This document shows positions 53,570-61,476 of a DNA stretch of 64,000 bases, one piece after another. The translations under genes and the position numbers were made by a program. Source of the stretch: an uncultured Eubacteriales bacterium (GTDB taxonomy: Bacteria > Bacillota > Clostridia > Christensenellales > Aristaeellaceae). The notes beneath the pieces were generated by a model. The model saw only the letters and a list, made by a program, of their open reading frames with translations. It did no database searches and was not told the origin of the DNA. Location: NCBI GenBank assembly GCA_902795275.1, contig CADBKQ010000020.1, positions 362-64,361 of the forward strand, written 5' to 3'. How positions within the stretch are numbered: position 1 is the first letter of the stretch; the number at the start of each line of letters is the position of its first letter.

Positions 53570-54022
53570 ATGAAATTTGCCATTGCCTGCGATCCGGCGG
53601 GCGTGCCGCTGAAGGAGCCGATCAAGGAAACCTTAAAGGAACTGGGCATCGAAACCGTGGATTTCGGCATCAACGAGGGCGACCCGCGGGATTATCCCAT
53701 CTTTGCCGTTCGCGCCGCCAACGCGGTCATCAGCGGGGAATGCGACCGGGGCATCATCCTCTGCGGCACCGGCGTGGGCATTTCCATCGCCGCCAACAAG
53801 GTGAAGGGCATTCGCTGCTGCTGCTGCTCCGACGCGTACAGCGCCAAGATGAGCCGCGCCCACAACGACGCCAACATGCTGGCCCTGGGCGGCCGCGTCA
53901 TCGCGCCGGAGCTGGCCAAGCTGATCGTGGAAATCTGGGTCAAAACGCCTTTCGAGGGCGGACGGCACCAACGGAGAATTGATATGTTCTCCTTAATCGA
54001 GGAAGGAAAACCCGTGGAGTAA
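53570..54022 (+). CDS. rpiB: ribose-5-phosphate isomerase B family protein
   Basis: A 150-residue RpiB/LacAB protein. The catalytic cysteine is C65 in LCGTGVGISIAANK, and H98 lies in SRAHNDANMLALGGRVI. The phosphate loop around R39/D41 is present. One deviation is ACDPAG at residues 6-11, where RpiB usually has CDHAG, so a histidine near the active site is replaced by proline. Allose- or ribose-5-phosphate isomerisation in the pentose phosphate pathway is likely, but another pentose is possible. AAAGGAGG precedes the ATG by 8 bases. Confidence 0.9.
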   Translation: MKFAIACDPAGVPLKEPIKETLKELGIETVDFGINEGDPRDYPIFAVRAANAVISGECDRGIILCGTGVGISIAANKVKGIRCCCCSDAYSAKMSRAHNDANMLALGGRVIAPELAKLIVEIWVKTPFEGGRHQRRIDMFSLIEEGKPVE

Positions 54023-54024
54023 TG

Positions 54025-54101
54025 CTGGGGGAAACCGCTCTTTGGGGGCCAAAGAGCGGTTTCCCCCAGACCCCCTTCCGAGAAAGCCATAAAAGGTGAT
54101 T
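54025..54101 (+). repeat. GGGGGAAACC hairpin with conserved tail, family F, copy 2
   Basis: The same hairpin and tail as copy 1, with a central GGG replacing AGG in the loop and a tail extended to AAAGCCATAAAAGGTGATT. It starts two bases after the rpiB stop. Confidence 0.92.
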
Positions 54102-54142
54102 TCGTAGCAATTACAAAACAACGGATTTGAAGTGAACGAAAT

Positions 54143-54622
54143 ATGCCAAAACAAGAAAAAACCAACGTCATGCGCACGCTGGAGCGCTTAAAAATTCCCT
54201 ATCAGGAGCATTTCTACGGCGGCACCGGGGCCATCAGCGGGGTGGAGGTGGCGGCGGTCTTGGGCGAAGACCCGGCCCGCACCTTCAAAACCTTAGTGAC
54301 TGTGGGCAAAAGCAAAACCCATTATGTGTTCATGGTGCCCGTGGCGGAGGAACTGGACTTGAAGAAAGCCGCCGCCGCGGTGGGGGAGAAGGCCATCGAG
54401 ATGATCAAGAGCAAGGAGCTTTTGCCCCTCACCGGCTACATCCACGGCGGCTGCTCGCCCATCGGGATGAAGAAACAGTTCCGCACCGTCATCCACGAAA
54501 CCGCGCCGGGCTTCGATACCATCCTGTTCAGCGGGGGGAAGATCGGCTGTCAGGTGGAATGCTCCCTGGAGGGATTGAGAAAAGCCGTGCCTGTGGAAAC
54601 CGCCGATGTGATCGTCCGTTGA
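54143..54622 (+). CDS. ybaK: YbaK/EbsC-type aminoacyl-tRNA deacylase
   Basis: A 159-residue member of the YbaK family, which clears Cys-tRNA(Pro) or related mischarged tRNAs. The catalytic lysine region is present in SPIGMKKQFRTVI, and the strand VFMVPVAEELDLKK and the KTLVTVG core lie earlier. It starts with ATG at 54143; no strong ribosome-binding site is seen. The aldo/keto reductase gene follows 35 bases later. The family assignment is secure; the exact tRNA is not. Confidence 0.9.
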   Translation: MPKQEKTNVMRTLERLKIPYQEHFYGGTGAISGVEVAAVLGEDPARTFKTLVTVGKSKTHYVFMVPVAEELDLKKAAAAVGEKAIEMIKSKELLPLTGYIHGGCSPIGMKKQFRTVIHETAPGFDTILFSGGKIGCQVECSLEGLRKAVPVETADVIVR

Positions 54623-54657
54623 GAATCGTCCGACAAGAACCGATAAGGAGTGATTTC

Positions 54658-55650
54658 ATGCCCTACGTCCCCGATGCGTCCCGCTACGCCGCCATGCAGT
54701 ACCGCCGGTGCGGAAACAGCGGCGTGATGCTGCCGATTCTTTCCCTGGGCCTGTGGCACAACTTCGGGGCCATCACGCCCTTTGAGACCCAGCAGGCCAT
54801 GCTGCGCACCGCCTTCGACCATGGCATCACCCACTTTGATCTGGCCAATAACTACGGCCCGCCCTACGGCGAAGCCGAGCGGAACTTCGGCCTTCACATG
54901 GAGCGGGACTTCCGCCCCTACCGGGACGAATTGTTCATCTCCACCAAAGCGGGCTACGACATGTGGCCGGGGCCTTACGGCGACCACGGCAGCCGGAAGT
55001 ACCTGATGGCGTCCATCGACCAGTCCCTGAAACGCATGAAGCTGGACTACGTGGACGTGTTCTACCACCACCGCCCCGACCCGGACACGCCCATCGAGGA
55101 AACCATGGGCGCGCTGGATCAGATCGTGCGCAGCGGCAAGGCGCTGTACGTGGGCATTTCCAATTACGGGCCTGAGCAGGCGCGGGCGGCCATCCGGGAA
55201 TTAAAGCGCCTGGGCACGCCCTGCCTCATCCACCAGCCCAGCTATTCCATGCTGAACCGCTGGATCGAGGACGGCCTCACCAACGTGCTCCGGGAAGAGA
55301 AGGTGGGCTGCATCTGCTTCGCGCCTCTGGCCAACGGTCTGCTGACCGGCAAGTACCTGGACGGCATTCCCGCCGATTCCCGCATGGCGAAGGACGGGCG
55401 CTATCTGAAGCCCGCCGCCCTGACGGATGAAAAGCTGGACAAAGTTCGCGCGCTGAAAGACATTGCCGAGCAGCGCGGGCAAAGGCTGCACCACTTGGCC
55501 CTGCAATGGGTGCTGCGCGATTCCGTGGTCACTTCCGCTCTCATCGGCGCCAGCCGCCCGGAGCAGATCATCGACAATCTGAGCATCCTGAACGCCCCGC
55601 CGCTGACGGAAGAAGAATTGAAGCAGATTGAAAGTGTTCTAAAGAATTAG
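54658..55650 (+). CDS. aldo/keto reductase, YghZ/GpR type
   Basis: A 330-residue (beta/alpha)8 NADPH-dependent reductase. The region LSLGLWHNFG...HFDLANNYGPPYGEAE with the catalytic Asp and Tyr, the Lys of STKAGYDMWPGPYG and the His of DVFYHHRPD form the tetrad. The segment MQYRRCGNSG and the length match E. coli YghZ (L-glyceraldehyde-3-phosphate reductase) closely. The C-terminal cofactor site is in TSALIGASRPEQI. Detoxifying sugar-phosphate or methylglyoxal-like aldehydes is the likely role. The start at 54658 follows AAGGAG. The stop TAG lies inside a heptad-unit array. Confidence 0.9.
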   Translation: MPYVPDASRYAAMQYRRCGNSGVMLPILSLGLWHNFGAITPFETQQAMLRTAFDHGITHFDLANNYGPPYGEAERNFGLHMERDFRPYRDELFISTKAGYDMWPGPYGDHGSRKYLMASIDQSLKRMKLDYVDVFYHHRPDPDTPIEETMGALDQIVRSGKALYVGISNYGPEQARAAIRELKRLGTPCLIHQPSYSMLNRWIEDGLTNVLREEKVGCICFAPLANGLLTGKYLDGIPADSRMAKDGRYLKPAALTDEKLDKVRALKDIAEQRGQRLHHLALQWVLRDSVVTSALIGASRPEQIIDNLSILNAPPLTEEELKQIESVLKN

Positions 55651-55759
55651 TTCTAAGTTCAAAGTTCTAAGTTCCAAGCCAGAATGACAGCCGCAAATTG
55701 TAACTGAAAAACTCAGAACGATACAGCTTAGAACTTAGAACTAAGAACTTAGAACTTAA
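55637..55759. repeat. heptad-unit hairpin, family C, copy 2
   Basis: The left array (55637-55679) has TTCTAAG, TTCAAAG and TTCCAAG units, with the aldo/keto reductase stop TAG at 55648-55650. The right arm (55727-55759) has the mirror units. A 47-base unique spacer separates them. Confidence 0.9.
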
Positions 55760-55796
55760 AAACTGCACAAAAAACCAGCGAAAGGAAAGATGCCCC

Positions 55797-57269
55797 ATGA
55801 ACAAACTGATCGTCAACACGGAAGTCACCAAGGGCCACATCAGCAAGGACCTCCAAGGCCAGTTCTCCGAGCACCTGGGCCGCTGCATCTACGGCGGACT
55901 GTACGTGGGCGAGAACAGCGAAATCCCCAATGTGAACGGCATGCGCTCCGACGTGGTGAAGGCGCTCAAGGAAGTGGGCCTGCCCGTGCTGCGCTGGCCC
56001 GGCGGGTGCTTTGCCGATGAATATCATTGGCAGGACGGCATCGGCCCCAAGGAAAAGCGCAAGAAAATGGTAAACACCCACTGGGGCGGCGTCACCGAGG
56101 ACAACAGCTTCGGCACCCACGAATTCTTCGAGCTGTGCAAACAAATCGGCTGCGACACGTACGTCAACGGCAACGTGGGCAGCGGCACGGTGCGGGAAAT
56201 GAATGAATGGGTGGAGTACATGACCTTTGAGGGCGTGTCTCCCATGGCGAACCTGCGCAAGGAAAACGGCAGCGAGGAAGCCTTCCCCCTCAAATACTTC
56301 GCCATGGGCAACGAGCCCTGGGGCTGCGGCGGCAACATGACCGCCGAATATTACGCCAACGAATACCGCAAGTACCAGACCTACGTGCGCCAGTACGGCA
56401 AACAAAAGGTGTTCAAGATCGCCGCCGGGGCCAACAGCGCGGACTACCACTGGACGGAAACGCTGATGAAGAACGCGGGCCAGTTCATGGACGGCCTGTC
56501 CGTGCACTATTACACCGTGCCCCACGATTGGGCGCACAAGGGCAGCGCCCTGGGCTTCACCGAGGCGGACTACTTCGACACCCTGAAAAAAGCCCTGTTC
56601 ATTGACGAACTGATCACCCGCAACTGCGCCATCATGGATCGCTATGACAAGGACAAGCGCGTGGCCCTGATCGTGGACGAATGGGGCACCTGGTACGACG
56701 TAGAAGAAGGCACCAACCCCGGCTTCCTCTACCAGCAGAACTCCATGCGGGACGCGATGGTGGCGGGTCTGAGCCTGAACATCTTCAACAAGCACTGCGA
56801 CCGGGTGCGCATGGCGAACATCGCCCAGCTGGTGAACGTGCTCCAGGCCATGATCCTGACGGAAGGCCCGCGGATGCTGCTGACGCCCACCTATTTCGTG
56901 TTCAAGCTGTTCAAGGAGCACCAGGAGAACGAACTGCTGGACAGCCACATCCTGACCGGGGACGTGGAACTGGACGGCGTGAAGCTGCCCGCCGTGCAGG
57001 AATCCTGCTCCATCGCGCCCGACGGGACTGTGCATATTACTTTGGTGAATCCCGGCCTGAAAGACAGCCAGGTGCTCACCATCGAAACCAACGGCCTGCA
57101 TCCCACCCATGTGGTGGGCCGGATGCTGACCGGGGCCATGGACGCCCACAACACCTTCGACGATCCCGATCAGGTGGCGGATCAGCCCTTCGTCAGCTTC
57201 ACCGTCACCAAGCACGGCCTCATCGCCACCCTGCCCCCTTGCAGCGTGGTGCATCTGGCAGTGAAGTGA
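55797..57269 (+). CDS. alpha-L-arabinofuranosidase, GH51
   Basis: A 490-residue GH51 enzyme that releases arabinose from arabinan, arabinoxylan or their oligosaccharides. The TIM barrel is at ~20-380, with the acid/base E173 in GNEPWGCGG and the nucleophile E295 in VDEWGTWY. A jelly-roll C-terminal domain follows. There is no signal peptide, so it is cytoplasmic and works on imported arabino-oligosaccharides. GGAAAG lies 7 bases before the ATG. It forms a sugar-use set with rpiB and the importers. A heptad array begins directly after its stop. Confidence 0.95.
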   Translation: MNKLIVNTEVTKGHISKDLQGQFSEHLGRCIYGGLYVGENSEIPNVNGMRSDVVKALKEVGLPVLRWPGGCFADEYHWQDGIGPKEKRKKMVNTHWGGVTEDNSFGTHEFFELCKQIGCDTYVNGNVGSGTVREMNEWVEYMTFEGVSPMANLRKENGSEEAFPLKYFAMGNEPWGCGGNMTAEYYANEYRKYQTYVRQYGKQKVFKIAAGANSADYHWTETLMKNAGQFMDGLSVHYYTVPHDWAHKGSALGFTEADYFDTLKKALFIDELITRNCAIMDRYDKDKRVALIVDEWGTWYDVEEGTNPGFLYQQNSMRDAMVAGLSLNIFNKHCDRVRMANIAQLVNVLQAMILTEGPRMLLTPTYFVFKLFKEHQENELLDSHILTGDVELDGVKLPAVQESCSIAPDGTVHITLVNPGLKDSQVLTIETNGLHPTHVVGRMLTGAMDAHNTFDDPDQVADQPFVSFTVTKHGLIATLPPCSVVHLAVK

Positions 57270-57544
57270 GGGAGTAGGGATTAGGCAATAGGCATTAGGC
57301 AATAGGCAATAGGGATTGTTCGCTTGTCATCCTGAGCATCCCCGCAGCGGAGCAAGGGGATCAGCGAAGGATCTCCAGGCTGGTTGATATGCAGCTTGGA
57401 TAATCCAGTTGTAATGAGATCCTTCGCTTACCCCTTCGACTCCGCTCAGGGCAGGCTCCTCCGCTTCGCTCCATGGTGCTCAGGATGACATGAGGGGCTC
57501 TCCCTAATCCCTAATGCCTAATCCCTAATCCCTATTGCCTATTC
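57270..57544. repeat. heptad-unit hairpin, family A, copy 3, enclosing a family E palindrome
   Basis: The left array (57270-57317) has GGGATTA, GGCAATA and GGCATTA units. The right array (57501-57544) is the reverse complement with TAATCCC/TAATGCC units. A family E palindrome lies between the arms. The left array starts at the GH51 stop and the right array ends eight bases before the next gene. Confidence 0.9.
57326..57489. repeat. GTCAT/ATGAC-bounded palindrome, family E, copy 5
   Basis: Bounded by GTCATCCTGAGC and GCTCAGGATGAC, 164 bases, the longest E copy. It is nested inside the family A hairpin. Confidence 0.9.
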
Positions 57545-57552
57545 ATTTGAAC

Positions 57553-57807
57553 ATGTCCGAAAACAAAAAGTGCAAGCGCTGTCTCCTCCGCGAGGCGTTC
57601 CCAGCGGACTATGAAAAGTATGTGGCCGGGCTGCTGACAAAAATCCCGGAAAGCGCCAAGGCGTCTGATGCGCAGTATCAGCAGCGCATAGGTGTCTGTT
57701 CCGCTTGCGATCAATTGCAAAACGGCACCTGTATGGGCTGCGGCTGCCTGGTGGAACTGCGGGCGGCGTACAAAAAAGAAAAATGCCCCTTTCGGAAATG
57801 GCAGTGA
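57553..57807 (+). CDS. small cysteine-rich protein, DUF6171-like
   Basis: An 84-residue protein with paired cysteines: CKRCLLRE near the N-terminus, then CSACDQLQNGTCMGCGC in the middle and a final CPF. This pattern fits a DUF6171-like zinc or metal-binding protein; no function is known. The ATG at 57553 follows the heptad array by eight bases with no good ribosome-binding site, so translation may depend on an upstream element. A family D hairpin begins two bases after its stop. Confidence 0.7.
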   Translation: MSENKKCKRCLLREAFPADYEKYVAGLLTKIPESAKASDAQYQQRIGVCSACDQLQNGTCMGCGCLVELRAAYKKEKCPFRKWQ

Positions 57808-57808
57808 T

Positions 57809-57936
57809 TCAGAGTACAAAGAGCAGAGTGCAGAGTACAGAGTACAGAGTACAGATCATAAAGTGTGCGCGATAGGGCTTTCTATCGTTGGCAATGTATA
57901 TCAATCTGAACTCTGTACTCTGCTCTCTGTACTCTT
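57809..57936. repeat. heptad-unit hairpin, family D, copy 1
   Basis: The left arm (57809-57855) has units CAGAGTA, CAAAGAG and CAGAGTG. The right arm (57909-57936) is AACTCTGTACTCTG..., the mirror. A 53-base unique spacer lies between. It starts directly after the small cysteine-rich gene. Confidence 0.9.
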
Positions 57937-57949
57937 TTCTTCTGCCCTG

Positions 57950-57978
57950 TTGTATCTTCCCGCTCAATTTGATATAAT
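57950..57978 (+). promoter_or_regulatory. promoter of murG
   Basis: TTGTAT (57950-57955), 17-base spacer, TATAAT (57973-57978). The leader is about 40 bases. Confidence 0.75.
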
Positions 57979-58026
57979 AGGAATAAGGCCCCGGACAGGA
58001 GTGGGGCTTCAGGGAGGAATGAAGCG

Positions 58027-59091
58027 TTGAAACGCATTGTGTTGACCGGCGGCGGCACGGCGGGGCATGTGACCCCGCATCTGGCGATTTTGCCGCACCT
58101 GCTGAAAGAGGGCTACGATGTACACTACATCGGCACCGAGGAAGGCATCGAGCACAAAATGATGACCATGGAGGGCGTGACCTACCATGCCGTCAAAAGC
58201 GGTAAGCTGCGCCGGTATTTCGATTGGAAGAACTTCACCGACCCCTTCCGGGTCATCGCGGGCGCGTTTCAGTCCGGACGGCTGATGGGCAGGCTCAAGC
58301 CCGACGTGTGCTTTTCCAAGGGCGGGTTTGTGTCGGTGCCGGTGGTCATTGGGGCGTGGCTCCACGGCGTGCCCGTGGTGTGCCACGAAAGCGACCTGAC
58401 CCCCGGCCTGGCGAACAAGATCACTTCCAAGTTCGCCAAACGCATCGCCACTACCTTCCCCGAATGCGCAAAGGCTCTGGGCCAGAAGGCCACCTGCACC
58501 GGCACGCCCATGCGTCCGCAGATTTTTTCCGGCACCCGGGAGGGCGGGCTCAGGCTGACCGGCTTTTCCGGCAAGCGCCCCATCCTGATCATGATGGGCG
58601 GCTCCATCGGCGCCCAGCGGGTGAACGAAGCGCTGCGCGCCGCGCTGCCCCGCTTGCTCGAAACCATGGACGTGCTGCACCTGACCGGCAAGGGCAATCT
58701 GGACGAAAGCCTGAATACCCTGCCGGGGTATAAGCAGTTTGAGTTCCTGTCCGACGAGCTGCCCGACGCCCTGGCCTGCGCCGATCTGGTGCTGAGCCGC
58801 GCCGGGAGCAACGCCATCTGCGAATTCCAGGCCCTGCAAAAGCCCATGCTGCTGGTGCCTTATCCCAAGGGAGCCAGCCGGGGCGACCAGATTCTGAACG
58901 CCGAATCCTTCCGCAAGCGCGGCCTTTGCCACGTGCTGGCCCAGGAGAACATGACCGGCGATACGCTGTATGAAGCCATCCTGGAATTGCAAAAGGACAA
59001 GGATACTCTGGTTCGGAACCTGAAAGCCGCCCCGCCCGCCGACGGCACCCTGCCGGTGCTGAAAATGATTCATGAAGTAGAAAAGAAATAA
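58027..59091 (+). CDS. murG: UDP-N-acetylglucosamine--muramyl-pentapeptide transferase
   Basis: The 354-residue glycosyltransferase makes lipid II from lipid I by adding GlcNAc at the inner face of the membrane. The N-terminal loop is TGGGTAGHVTPHL (~8-20). The UDP-sugar loops are HESDLTPGLANK, GGSIGAQRVNEA and LSRAGSNAICEFQALQKP. The start is TTG at 58027, with GGGAGG nine bases upstream; it directly overlaps a mini-frame ATG-AAG-CGT-TGA starting at 58019. Other division and cell-wall genes are not adjacent, so it is not in the usual mraY-murG cluster. Confidence 0.95.
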   Translation: MKRIVLTGGGTAGHVTPHLAILPHLLKEGYDVHYIGTEEGIEHKMMTMEGVTYHAVKSGKLRRYFDWKNFTDPFRVIAGAFQSGRLMGRLKPDVCFSKGGFVSVPVVIGAWLHGVPVVCHESDLTPGLANKITSKFAKRIATTFPECAKALGQKATCTGTPMRPQIFSGTREGGLRLTGFSGKRPILIMMGGSIGAQRVNEALRAALPRLLETMDVLHLTGKGNLDESLNTLPGYKQFEFLSDELPDALACADLVLSRAGSNAICEFQALQKPMLLVPYPKGASRGDQILNAESFRKRGLCHVLAQENMTGDTLYEAILELQKDKDTLVRNLKAAPPADGTLPVLKMIHEVEKK

Positions 59092-59109
59092 GCCCATTGC
59101 AAAAGATTG

Positions 59110-59188
59110 TGGGGGGAAACCGCTCTTTGGAGGTCAAAGAGCGGTTTCCCCCCACGCCCCCTTTCCGAGAAAGCCATAAAGGGTGATT
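59110..59188 (+). repeat. GGGGGAAACC hairpin with conserved tail, family F, copy 3
   Basis: The same inverted repeat with CAC in place of CAG at the right and a tail CCTTTCCGAGAAAGCCATAAAGGGTGATT. It begins 18 bases after the murG stop, in the same orientation as the other copies. Confidence 0.9.
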
Positions 59189-59263
59189 GAAAAGAGCCTT
59201 TTCTTGTTTCGTGGATTGCAGAAATGCTCCCCTTACAGAGTTTTACTTTGAACCCACAAATAG

Positions 59264-59301
59264 ATAAAAACAACGCCCCGCCGGGAAAACCGACGGGGCG
59301 T
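59264..59301 (-). terminator. terminator of the CARDB-like gene
   Basis: Minus strand: ACGCCCCG pairs with CGGGGCGT (59301-59273), followed by TTGTTTTTATC. It starts about 14 bases after the gene stop. Confidence 0.8.
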
Positions 59302-59314
59302 GATCTTTTGTTTT

Positions 59315-61267
59315 TTATTCTTCATCCACCCGGCGTGAAGCGCGGCGGCGGCGGCGCAAACTGTCCGAACCATCCTCGCCGGCAGCCGGTTCCTCAGCCT
59401 TGGGAGCAGCAGGCGTGTTGGTGCGGGTCACGCGGTAACCGCCCTGGTCGTCCACGGAAGGCATTTCTTCCTGTGCGGGCGCTTTCGTGGCGTCGCCCTC
59501 GGCGGCGGAGCGCAGCAGCTTTTCGTGGGGCAGAATGGCGGCCTTTTCCGGGTTCATTTTGTTGTAATCCGGCTTGAGTTCTTCCTCGGCGGTGTCTTCG
59601 TCGGGAATGTTCTCCGTGTCGCCGGCATCGTCGAAATCTTCGTCGTCCATCGGCTCGGTATAATCGCGGCGTTCGGCTAGATCAAGATGGTCATACGCGG
59701 CCTTGGATTTGCGGTAGCGGTTCAGCCGCGCCAGGGAACTGATGGCAAAGAGCACCAGCGCAGCCCCAAACAGGCCCATCAGGCCCAGAATCACATAACG
59801 CAGCACATCCCGGCCCTGGGTCAGAAGCGGATCGACCGGCGCGCTGGTCACATAATCGGGCGGCGCCACCGTGACCACCGGTACCGTGGTCGGCGCGGGC
59901 GTGTTCTGGGCATAAGCGATGTGGATGGTATTGGAGTCAAACTTGACTTCGTTGTTCAGCGTATCCTTCAGCGTGGCGGTAAAACGGAACTGGCCTGCCT
60001 GAGGGATGCGGGCGTCGCGGTCCAGGGTAATGCTGGCGCCGGGTTCCAGGGATGCGATGGTATAGATTGGCGTCTTGCCGTGGGTAATGTCGATCTTTTC
60101 CGCTTTGATGTTGCTGTTGTTCGTCACGATCAGATGGAACCGCACGTCGGCCGGCTCGTGGGAAATCGTGTCCTGATCCGCCGTCAGGTTCAGCGTCAGC
60201 AGCAGCTGCTTTTCCGGGTCAAACACGCCGATGTGCAGCTCGTTGGACGTGAGCTTCTTGGTTTCGCCGGTGTTGTCCGGCAGGGTGGCGGTGGCCTTAA
60301 AGGTCACGCTCTCGGTGAGGATAAACTGTTTTTCCTCGGTCACGGTTTCCCCGGCGGGAATGGAAATCCCGGTGGCCAGCGTTCCGGCTTTGGCGTCGGC
60401 GACGGTTACGTTCGAGTAGGAAATATTGCCTTCGTTGATAAAGGTCATCACCAGCGTGGCTTTGTCGCCGACATTCACCGCTTCGGCAGGCGTGGACAGC
60501 ACGAATTTCAGCCCGGGCTTGGCCACCGGAATCACCGCGTCCTCGATCTGCACGGTCTGCGTTTTGCTGTCGCCGGCGGATTTGTAGGTGATGGTGGCGT
60601 TGCTCTTTAAATCGGCGCTGCCGATGTGGGAGGTGAAGGTCACGGTGGTTTTATCGCCGGGGGCGAGGGATTTGACGGTCTGGGTTTTCTTGGAAATATT
60701 TTCCTTCACGCGGATGTCGTTTAACTGCACGTTGCCGCTGTTGGTCAGTTCATAGATCACGGAAGCCTGCTCGCCCTGGCGAACCACTTCCGGGCTGATC
60801 ACCCGGTTCACGGACAGGGTTGCGTGCTCACCGAGATATTGCAGCTTGACGGTGGCCTGGCGGCTGACCTCGGCCAGAGCGCCGGTATCATCCTCCAGGT
60901 GGTAGCGCAGCTCGAAGGAAAGGCTGCCCGCGTTCAGCTGCTGCTGCGTCACGTTCCATGTGCCACTCCAGGAAGTGGATTCCCCGCTCTTGAGCTGGTA
61001 GGAGCCGCCGTCGCCAAAGGAGGCGACCACACCGCCGTCCGGATCATAAAGGGTGACGGGCAGCTTCATATCTTCATTGCCGGTGTTCGCCACATCCAGG
61101 GACACCGCCACTTCCCCGGGAGCGCTGAGCTGGTCGGGGGAAACCAGGATGGTAAAGGTCAGCGGATCCAGATCCGCCGCCAGGGCACAGGTACTCACTG
61201 AAAAGATGAGAATCAGCAGCAGGAGAATAAATGCTGCGGGGCGGAAAATGCTGCGGGCAAAGCTCAT
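59315..61267 (-). CDS. membrane protein with tandem CARDB/DUF11-like domains and cytoplasmic tail
   Basis: The 650-residue protein has a signal peptide (~1-30). Residues ~35-480 form four or five beta-sandwich repeats of the CARDB/DUF11 or Ig-like type (for example VSLDVANTGNEDMKLPVTLY, then VIYELTNSGNVQLNDIRV, then LVMTFINEGNISYSNVTV). These folds are used in cell-surface adhesins. A single membrane helix (~500-525, VILGLMGLFGAALVLFAISS) leads to a ~130-residue acidic cytoplasmic tail. The tail could recruit an inner partner; this is not shown. AGGAGGG precedes the ATG at 61267. No enzyme motif is visible. Confidence 0.82.
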   Translation of the reverse strand: MSFARSIFRPAAFILLLLILIFSVSTCALAADLDPLTFTILVSPDQLSAPGEVAVSLDVANTGNEDMKLPVTLYDPDGGVVASFGDGGSYQLKSGESTSWSGTWNVTQQQLNAGSLSFELRYHLEDDTGALAEVSRQATVKLQYLGEHATLSVNRVISPEVVRQGEQASVIYELTNSGNVQLNDIRVKENISKKTQTVKSLAPGDKTTVTFTSHIGSADLKSNATITYKSAGDSKTQTVQIEDAVIPVAKPGLKFVLSTPAEAVNVGDKATLVMTFINEGNISYSNVTVADAKAGTLATGISIPAGETVTEEKQFILTESVTFKATATLPDNTGETKKLTSNELHIGVFDPEKQLLLTLNLTADQDTISHEPADVRFHLIVTNNSNIKAEKIDITHGKTPIYTIASLEPGASITLDRDARIPQAGQFRFTATLKDTLNNEVKFDSNTIHIAYAQNTPAPTTVPVVTVAPPDYVTSAPVDPLLTQGRDVLRYVILGLMGLFGAALVLFAISSLARLNRYRKSKAAYDHLDLAERRDYTEPMDDEDFDDAGDTENIPDEDTAEEELKPDYNKMNPEKAAILPHEKLLRSAAEGDATKAPAQEEMPSVDDQGGYRVTRTNTPAAPKAEEPAAGEDGSDSLRRRRRASRRVDEE

Positions 61268-61331
61268 TGCCCTATCCCTCCTTCCGAAAAGCGCGCCGGG
61301 GCGCCTGGAGCAATCAATTATTATATAGGTT

Positions 61332-61360
61332 ATTTTAGTGCAAGAAAGCCAACCTGTCAA
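61332..61360 (-). promoter_or_regulatory. promoter of the CARDB-like gene
   Basis: Minus strand: TTGACA (61360-61355), 17-base spacer, TAAAAT (61337-61332). Confidence 0.85.
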
Positions 61361-61476
61361 GCAAAGAGGATTGATTTTCATTCAAAAGAAAAGGTTTTTT
61401 ACATATTTTTTTATCCTTTTTTCCGTTTCTTAACTTTTTTGCCCGATCAGACCGCTGCCGCCCGCTTTTTTCGACC

